A stretch of DNA of 18,713 bases, taken from contig NW_003128685.1 of the NCBI RefSeq assembly GCF_000003605.2, forward strand, positions 1 to 18,713, given 5' to 3'. A program made the position numbers and the translations under genes. Under the pieces are notes generated by a model that made no database searches, was not told the origin of the DNA, and saw only the letters and a list, made by a program, of their open reading frames with translations. This DNA comes from Saccoglossus kowalevskii (lineage: Eukaryota > Hemichordata > Enteropneusta > Harrimaniidae). Positions within the stretch are counted from its first letter, which is position 1, and every line of letters starts with the position of its first letter. This document shows, in pieces, positions 13,801-16,753 of the stretch.

Positions 13801-16110
13801 GATCTGACATCAGTTATTACAGAGGCAGATACAACTCGACTTACTGAACGTACAACACCAGTCATAAGTGAGACTACCTGGACTGAAGCAACTCAAAAAT
13901 CTACCCAGTTTACAGGCACTCAAACTACTGTGCCAGCATTTACTGATCTGACATCAGTTATTACAGAGGCAGATACAACTCGAGTTACTGAACATACAAC
14001 ACCAGTCATAATTGAGACTACCAGAACAGAAGCAACTAAAACATCTACCCAGTTTACAGGTACTCAAACTACTGAGCCTAAATTTACTTATCTGACATCA
14101 GTTATTACAGAGGCTAATACAACTCGAGTTACTGAACGTACAACGCCAGTCATAAGTGCGACTACCAGGACAGAAGCAACTGAAAAATCTACCCAGTTTA
14201 CAGGTACTCAAACTACTGAGCCAGCATTTACTGATCTGACATCAGTTATTACAGAGGCAGATACAACTCGAGTTACTGATCGTACACCACCAGTCATAAG
14301 TGAGACTACCAGGACGGAAGCAACTCAAAAATCTACCCGGTTTACAGATACTCAAACTACTGAGCCAGCATTTACTGATCTGACATCAGTTATTACAGAG
14401 GATGATACAACTCGAGTTACTGAACGTACAACACCAGTCATACGTGAGACTACCAGAACAGAAGCAACTCAAAAATCTACCCAGTTTACAGGTACTCAAA
14501 CTACTGAGCCAGGATTTACTGATCTGACATCTGTTATTACAGAGGCAGATACAACTCGAGTTACTGAACGTAAAACACCAGTCATAAGTAAGACTACCAT
14601 GACTGAAGCAAATCAAAAATCTACCCAGTTTACAGGTACTCAAACTACTGAGCCATCATTTACTGATCTGACATCAGTTATTACAGAGGCAGATACAACT
14701 CGAGTTACTCAACGTACAACACCAGTCATAAGTGAGACTACCGGAACAGAAGCAACTAAAAAATCTACCAAGTTTACAGGTACTCAAACTACTGAGCCAT
14801 CATTTACTGATCTGACATCAGTTAATACAGAGGCAGATACAACTCGAGTTACTGAACGTACAACACCAGTCATAAGTGAGACTACCAGAACAGAAGCAAC
14901 TCAAAAATCTACCCAGTTTACAGGTACTCAAACTACTGAGCCAGCATTTACTGATCTGACATCAGTTATTACAGAGGCAGATACAACTCGAGTTACTGAA
15001 CGTACAACACCAGTCATAAGTGGGGCTACCAGGACAGAAGCAACTGAAAAATCTATCCAGTTTACAGGTACTCAAACTACTGAGCCAGCATTTACTGATC
15101 TGACATCAGTTATTACTGAGGCAGATACAACTCGAGTTATTGAACGTACACCGCCAGTCATAAGTGAGACTACCAGGACGGAAGCAACTCACAAATATAC
15201 CCAGTTTACAGGTACTCAAACTACTGAGCCATCATTTACTGATCTGACATCAGTTATTACAGAGGCAGATACAACTCGAGTTACTGAACGTACAACACCA
15301 GTCATAAGTGAGACTACCGGAACAGAAGCAACTAAAAAATCTACCCAGTTTACAGGTACTCAAACTACTGAGCCATCATTTACTGATCTGACATCATTTA
15401 TTACAGAGGCAGATACAACTCGAGTTACTGAACGTACAACACCAGTCACAAGTGAGACTACCAGGACGGAAGCAACTCAAAAATCTACCCAGTTTACAGG
15501 TACTCAAACTACTGAGCCATCATTTACTGATCTGACATCAGTTATTACAGAGTCAGATACAACTCAAGTTACTGAACGTACAACACCAGTCACAAGTGAG
15601 ACTACCAGGACGGAAGCAACTCAAAAATCTACCCAGTTTACAGATACTCAAACTACTGAGCCACCATTTACTGATCTGACATCAGTTATTACAGAGGCAG
15701 ATACAACTCGAGTTACTGAACGTACAACAGCAGTCATACGTGAGACTACCAGAACAGAAGCAACTCAAAAATCTACCCAGTTTACAGGTACTCAAACTAC
15801 TGAGCCAGGATTTACTGATCTGACATCAGTTATTACAGAGGCAGATACAACTCGAGTTACTGAACGTACAACACCTGTCATAAGTGAGACTACCATGACT
15901 GAAGCAACTCAAAAATCTACCCAGTTTACAGGCACTCAAACTACTGAGCCAAAATTTACTGATCTGATATCAGTTATTACAGAGGCAGATACAACTCGAG
16001 TTACTGATCGTACACCACCAGTCATAAGTGAGACTACCAAGACGGAAGCAACTCAAAAATCTACCCAGTTGCAGATACTCAAACTACGGAGCCAGCATTT
16101 ACTGATCTGA
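1852..16110 (+). CDS. Giant Thr-rich mucin/adhesin-like repeat protein, main open segment (frame 1)
   Basis: Frame 1 has no stop from 1852 to 16110 and reads in repeat register from about 1883 to 16070, nearly 98 units and about 4,730 residues. The unit opens TEADTTRVTERTTPV and closes EPAFTDLTSVI. Thr is about 35% of residues and Thr plus Ser about 42%, but Pro is only 2 in 48 and charge is high (5 Glu, 2 Asp, 3 Arg, 1 Lys), so it is a Pro-poor relative of typical mucin PTS domains. Hydrophobic residues recur at 8, 15-16, 31, 41, 44 and 47-48. Variation clusters at residues 11-13, 16-21, 26-30, 33, 40, 43 and 47. The first ATG (5959) lies in the middle of a unit, with identical coding repeat for 4 kb upstream, so it is not the start. 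The end (LQILKLRSQHLLI, stop 16108-16110) is out-of-frame read-through after the loss at 16070. A giant O-glycosylated extracellular protein is inferred from composition; a family cannot be named. Confidence 0.82.
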   Translation, partial: SDISYYRGRYTRVTERTPPVISETTRTEATQKSTQFTGTQTTEPSFTDLTSVITEADTTRVTERTTPVTSETTRTEATKKSTQFTGTQTTEPAFTDLTSVITEADTTRLTERTTRVISETTRTEATQKSTQFTGTQTTEPKFTYLTSVITEEDTTRVTERTTPVISGTTRTEATEKSTQFTGTQTTEPAFTDLTSVITEADTTRVTERTTPVTSETTRTEATKKSTQFTGTQTTEPAFTDLTSVITEADTTRLTERTTPVISETTRTEATQKSTQFTGTQTTEPAFTDLTSVITEADTTRVTERTTPVIIETTRTEASQTSTQFTGTQTTDPKFTYLTSVITEADTTRVTERTTPVISGTTRTEATEKSTQFTGTQTIEPAFTYLTSVITEADTTRVTDRTPPVISETTRTETTQKSTQFTDTQTTEPAFTDLTSVITEADTTRVTERTTPVIRETTRTEATQKSTQFTGTQTTEPGFTDLTSVITEADTTRVTERKTPVISETTRSEATQKSTQFTGTQTTEPIFTDLTSVITEADTTRVTERTTPVISGATRTEATEKSIQFTGTQTTEPAFTDLTSVITEADTTRVTERTTPVISGATTTEATEKSIQFTGTQTTEPAFTDLTSVITEADTTRVTERTPPVISETTRTEATQKSTQFTGTQTTEPSFTDLTSVITEADTTRVTERTTPVISGTTGTEATKKSTRFTGTQTTEPSFTDLTSFITEADTTRVTDRTPPVIRETTRTEATQKSTQFTGTQTTEPGFTDLTSVITEADTTRVTERKTPVISETTRSEATQKSTQFTGTQTTEPIFTDLTSVITEADTTRVTERTTPVISGATRTEATEKSIQFTGTQTTEPAFTDLTSVITEADTTRVTERTTPVISGATTTEATEKSIQFTGTQTTEPAFTDLTSVITEADTTRVTERTPPVISETTRTEATQKSTQFTGTQTTEPSFTDLTSVITEADTTRVTERTTPVISETTGTEATKKSTRFTGTQTTEPSFTDLTSFITEADTTRVTERTTPVTSETTRTEATKKSTQFTGTQTTEPAFTDLTSVITEADTTRLTERTTPVISETTRTEATQKSTLFTGTQTTEPAFTDLTSVITEADTTRVTGRTTPVIIETTRTEATQTSTQFTGTQTTEPKFTYLTSVITEEDTTRVTERTTPVISGTTRTEATEKSTQFTGTQTTEPAFTDLTSVITEADTTRVTERTTPVISGTTRTEATEKSTQFTGTQTTEPAFTDLTSVITEADTTRVTDRTPPVISETTRTEATQKSTQFTDTQTTEPAFTDLTSVITEADTTRVTERATPVIRETARTEATQKSIQFTGTQTNEPGFTDLTSVITEADTTRVTERKTPVISETTMTEATQKSTHFTDTQTTEPAFTDLTSVITEADTTRVTERTTPVISETTRTEATQKSTQITGTQTTEPAFTDLTSVITEADTTRVTERTTPVIIETTRTEATQKSTQFTGTQTTEPSFTDLTSVITEADTTRVTERTTPVIRETTGTEATEKSTQFTGTQTTEPSFTDLTSFITEADTTRVTERITPVTSETTRTEATKKSTQFTGTQTTEPAFTDLTSVITEADTTRVTERTTPVIIETTRTEATQTSTQFTGTQTTEPAFTDLTSVITEADTTRVTDRTPSVISETTRTEATQKSTQFTDTQTTEPAFTDLTSVITEADTTRVTERTTPVIRETTRTEATQKSIQFTGTQTTEPGFTDLTSVITEADTTRVTERKTPVISETTMTEATQKSTHFTDTQTTEPAFTDLTSVITEEDTTRVTERTTPVIIETTRTEETQTSTQFTGTQTTEPAFTDLTSVITEADTTRVTDRTPPVISETTRTEATQKSTKFTGTQTTEPSFTDLTSVITEADTTRVTQGTTPVISETTGTEATKKSTKFTGTQTTEPSFTDLTSVITEADTTRVTERTTPVISETTRTEATQKSIQFTGTQTTEPAFTDLTSFITEADTTRVTERTTPVTSETTRTETTKKSTQFTGIQTTEPAFTDLTSVITEADTTRFTERTTPVISGATRTEATEKSIQFTGTQTTEPKFTDLTSVITEADTTRVTERTTPVISGATRTEATEKSIQFTGTQTTEPAFTDLTSVITEADTTRVTERTTPVISGATRTEATEKSIQFTGTQTTEPAFTDLTSVITEADTTRLTERTTPVISETTRTEATQKSTQFTGTQTTEPAFTDLTSVITEADTTRVTERTTPVIIETTRTEETQTSTQFTGTQTTEPAFTDLTSVITEADTTRVTDRTPPVISETTRTEATQKSTQFTGTQTTEPSFTDLTSVITEADTTRVTQRTTPVISETTGTEATKKSTKFTGTQTTEPSFTDLTSVITEADTTRVTERTTPVISETTRTEATQKSIQFTGTQTTEPAFTDLTSFITEADTTRVTERTTPVTSETTRTETTKKSTQFTGIQTTEPAFTDLTSVITEADTTRVTERTTPVISGATRTEATEKSIQFTGTQTTEPKFTDLTSFITEADITRVTERTTPVTSETTRTEATKKSTQFTGTQTTEPAFTDLTSVITEADTTRLTERTTPVISETTSTEATQKSTQFTGTQTTEPAFTDLTSVITEADTTRVTERTTPVIIETTRTEATQTSTQFTGTQTTEPKFTYLTSVITEADTTRVTDRIPPVISETTRTEATQKSTQFTGTQTTEPSFTDLTSVITEADTTRVTQRTTPVIRETTGTEATKKSTKFTGTQTTEPSFTDLTSVITEADTTRVTDRTPPVISETTRTEATQKSTQFTDTQTTEPAFTDLTSVITEEDTTRVTERTTPVIRETTRTKATQKSTQFTGTQTTEPGFTDLTSVIAEADTTRVTERKTPVISETTMTEANQKSTQFTGTQTTEPSFTDLTSVITEADTTPVTQRTTPVISETTGTEATKKSTKFTGTQTTEPSFTDLTSVNTEADTTRVTERTTPVISETTRTEATQKSTQFTGTQTTEPAFTDLTSVITEADTTRLTERTTPVISETTRTEATQTSTQFTGTQTTEPKFTYLTSVITEADTTRVTERTTPVISATTRTEATEKSTQFTGTQTTEPAFTDLTSVITEADTTRLTERTTPVISETIRTEATQTSTQFTGTQTTEPKFTYLTSVITDADTTRVTERTTPVISATTRTEATEKSTQFTCTQTTEPAFTDLTSVITETDTTRVTERTTPVISGATRTEATEKSIQFTGTQTTEPAFTDLTSVITEADTTRVTERTTPVISETTGTEATKKSTQFTGTQTTEPSFTDLTSFITEADTTRVTERTTPVTSETTRKEATKKSTQFTGTQTTEPAFTDLSSVITETDTTRITEHTTPVISETTSTEATQKSTQFTGTQTTEPAFTDLTSVITEAATTRVTERTTPVIIETTRTEATETSTQFTGTQTTEPAFTDLTSVITEAETTPVTDRTPPVISETTRTEATQKSTQFTDTQTTEPAFTDLTSVITEADTTRVTERTTPVIRETTRREATQKSTQFTGTQTTEPAFTDLTSVITEADTTRVTERTPPVISETTRTEATQKSTQFTGTQTTEPSFPDLTSVISEADTTRVTERTTPVISETTGTEATQKSTQFTGTQTTEPSFTDLTSVITEADTTRVTERTTPVISGATRTKATEKSIQFTGTQTTEPTFTDLTLVITEADTNRVTERTTPVISRATRTEATEKSIQFTGTQTTEPSFTDLTSFITEADITRVTERTTPVTSETTRTEATKKSTQFTGTQTTEPAFTDLTSVITEADTTRLTERTTPVISETTRTEATQKSTQFTGTQTTEPAFTDLTSVITEADTTRVTERTTPVIIETTRTEATQTSTQFTGTQTTEPKFTYLTSVITEADTTRVTDRIPPVISETTRTEATQKSTQFTGTQTTEPSFTDLTSVITEADTTRVTQRTTPVISETIGTEATKKSTKFTGTQTTEPSFTDLTSVITEADTTRVTERTTPVISETTRTEATQKSIQFTGTQTTESAFTDLTSVITEADTTRLTERTTPVISETTWTEATQKSTQFTGTQTTVPAFTDLTSVITEADTTRVTEHTTPVIIETTRTEATKTSTQFTGTQTTEPKFTYLTSVITEANTTRVTERTTPVISATTRTEATEKSTQFTGTQTTEPAFTDLTSVITEADTTRVTDRTPPVISETTRTEATQKSTRFTDTQTTEPAFTDLTSVITEDDTTRVTERTTPVIRETTRTEATQKSTQFTGTQTTEPGFTDLTSVITEADTTRVTERKTPVISKTTMTEANQKSTQFTGTQTTEPSFTDLTSVITEADTTRVTQRTTPVISETTGTEATKKSTKFTGTQTTEPSFTDLTSVNTEADTTRVTERTTPVISETTRTEATQKSTQFTGTQTTEPAFTDLTSVITEADTTRVTERTTPVISGATRTEATEKSIQFTGTQTTEPAFTDLTSVITEADTTRVIERTPPVISETTRTEATHKYTQFTGTQTTEPSFTDLTSVITEADTTRVTERTTPVISETTGTEATKKSTQFTGTQTTEPSFTDLTSFITEADTTRVTERTTPVTSETTRTEATQKSTQFTGTQTTEPSFTDLTSVITESDTTQVTERTTPVTSETTRTEATQKSTQFTDTQTTEPPFTDLTSVITEADTTRVTERTTAVIRETTRTEATQKSTQFTGTQTTEPGFTDLTSVITEADTTRVTERTTPVISETTMTEATQKSTQFTGTQTTEPKFTDLISVITEADTTRVTDRTPPVISETTKTEATQKSTQLQILKLRSQHLLI
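2473..5508 (+). repeat. Four-unit module shared at a 17-unit offset
   Basis: About 2473-3060 aligns with 4921-5508 (offset 2,448 bp). The order of unit types is the same: CACAAGTGAG with CTAAAAAATC; CTCGACTTACTG with GGCACTC; ATAATTGAG with CAAACATCT and CCTAAATTTACTTAT; then AGTGGGACTACC with CTGAAAAATC. The copies differ at several bases, so this relation is older than the six-unit duplication. Confidence 0.75.
3202..4917 (+). repeat. Recent tandem duplication of six units (864 bp)
   Basis: Bases 3202-4053 match 4066-4917 at an offset of 864 bp (six units). By eye only three bases differ: 3935 G against 4799 A, 3984 T against 4848 C, and 4026 T against 4890 A. Both copies share rare variants seen almost nowhere else: CTCGCGTT for CTCGAGTT, ACCACGACA for ACCAGGACA, CCAATATTT, AGGAGTGAAG and TTTACGGAT. 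This is the youngest large duplication I can see in the array. Confidence 0.93.
5585..7203 (+). repeat. Three-unit block repeated at an eight-unit offset
   Basis: About 5585-6051 matches 6737-7203 (offset 1,152 bp). Shared marks are ACAGAAGCAG, CGTACACCA(C/T)CAGTC with CAGATACTC, CAGTTATACGTGAG, CTATCCAG followed by CCAGGATTT, then CGTAAAACACC and ATGACTGAAG with CCCACTTTAC. The first copy has private changes, including CGTGCAACA, ACTGCAAGA and ACTAATGAG. Confidence 0.85.
7203..9348 (+). repeat. About 850-bp block repeated at a nine-unit offset
   Basis: Bases 7203-8052 match 8499-9348 (offset 1,296 bp) with about three differences (7426, 7513 and 7936 against 8722, 8809 and 9232). Shared rare marks are ACTACTAGAACAGAAGAAAC, GTTACTCAA, ACCAAGTTTACAGG, GAAACAACTAAAAAA and GGTATTCAAAC. 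The intervening three units differ in kind, so further rearrangement followed the duplication. Confidence 0.9.
7915..8346 (+). repeat. Three consecutive units of the SGAT/EKSIQ class
   Basis: Units 56-58 (starts 7915, 8059, 8203) all carry AGTGGGGCTACC and GAAAAATCTATCCAG, giving SGATRTEATEKSIQ at residues 17-30. The class also occurs as adjacent pairs near 3495/3639, 4359/4503 and 12715/12859. The run suggests expansion by single units as well as by large blocks. Confidence 0.85.
9200..13700 (+). repeat. About 0.9-kb block repeated at a 25-unit offset
   Basis: About 9200-10100 matches 12800-13700 (offset 3,600 bp). Both copies have the otherwise unique GCAGATATAACTCG (Thr to Ile) and GATCGTATACCACC variants. 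They also share the order TSETTR/KKSTQ, RLTER with GGCACTC, VIIETTR/QTS, KFTYLT, DRIPP and VTQRTTP. I count roughly eight to ten single-base differences. The match is lost at about 10100, where the two copies enter different modules. Confidence 0.85.
10095..14991 (+). repeat. About 0.7-kb block repeated at a 29-unit offset
   Basis: About 10095-10815 matches 14271-14991 (offset 4,176 bp). Shared rare marks are GAAGCAAATCAAAAATC (Thr to Asn, at 10432 and 14608) and TCAGTTAATACAGAG (Ile to Asn, at 10645 and 14821), within the same order of unit types. About seven single-base differences were seen. In the first member of each pair this block directly follows the 25-unit-offset block; in the second it does not, so the order has been rearranged. 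Confidence 0.85.
10811..11378 (+). repeat. Two-unit tandem duplication
   Basis: About 10811-11090 matches 11099-11378 (offset 288 bp). Both carry AGTGCGACTACC (SATTR), CCTAAATTTACTTAT and the synonymous ACTACCGAGCC. Later changes include CAGTTCACA in the first copy and CATGTACTC (Gly to Cys) in the second. Confidence 0.85.
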
Positions 16111-16753
16111 CATCAGTTATTACAGAGGCAGATACAACTCGAGTTACTGAACGTAAAACACCAGTCATAAGTGAGACTACCATGAGTGAAGCAACTCAAA
16201 AATCTACCCAATTTACAGATACTCAAACTACTGAGCCAGCATTTACTGATCTGACATCTGTTATTACAGAGGCAGATACAACTCGAGTTACTGAACGTAC
16301 AACACCAGTCATAAGTGAGACTACCAGGACAGAAACAACTCAAAAATCTACCCAGTTTACAGGTACTCAAACTACTGAGCCAGCATTTACTGATCTGACA
16401 TCAGTTATTACTGAGGCAGATACAACTCGAGTTATTGAACGTACACCGCCAGTCATAAGTGAGACTACCAGGACGGAAGCAACTCACAAATATACCCAGT
16501 TTACAGGTACTCAAACTACTGAGCCATCATTTACTGATCTGACATCAGTTATTACAGAGGCAGATACAACTCGAGTTACTGAACGTACACCACCAGTCAT
16601 AAGTGAGACTACCGGAACAGAAGCAACTAAAAAATCTACCCAGTTTACAGGTACTCAAACTACTGAGCCATCATTTACTGATCTGACATCATTTATTACA
16701 GAGGCAGATACAACTCGAGTTACTGAACGTACAACACCAGTCACAAGTGAGAC
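14991..16753 (+). repeat. About 0.47-kb block repeated at a nine-unit offset
   Basis: About 14991-15458 matches 16286-16753 (offset 1,295 bp, nine units less the base lost at 16070). Shared rare marks are ATTACTGAGGCAG, GAGTTATTGAACG (Thr to Ile) and CTCACAAATATACCC (residues HKYT). The duplicated pair lies on both sides of the frameshift, which shows that the DNA downstream of the shift is the same array. Confidence 0.88.
16064..16076 (+). other. One-base loss with adjacent substitution in unit 112
   Basis: The usual CAGTTTACAGAT reads CAGTTGCAGAT: one T of a three-T run is missing and the next A is G. This moves the repeat reading from frame 1 to frame 3 and creates the apparent C-terminus of the long ORF. 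Confidence 0.9.

Noticed and set aside
14386-14643. Open frame on the minus strand (85 codons, Cys-rich)
   Set aside because: Antisense shadow of two repeat units; the Cys-rich look comes from reverse-complementing Thr, Gln and Ala codons.
5959-16110. A complete protein of 3,383 residues with its own start and stop
   Set aside because: Coding repeat extends upstream in the same frame, and the stop follows a one-base loss, after which the array goes on in another frame. Both ends are artefacts of ATG-to-stop calling.
16113-16370. Open frame on the minus strand (85 codons)
   Set aside because: Same antisense shadow as at 14.4 kb, in another pair of units; not a separate gene.
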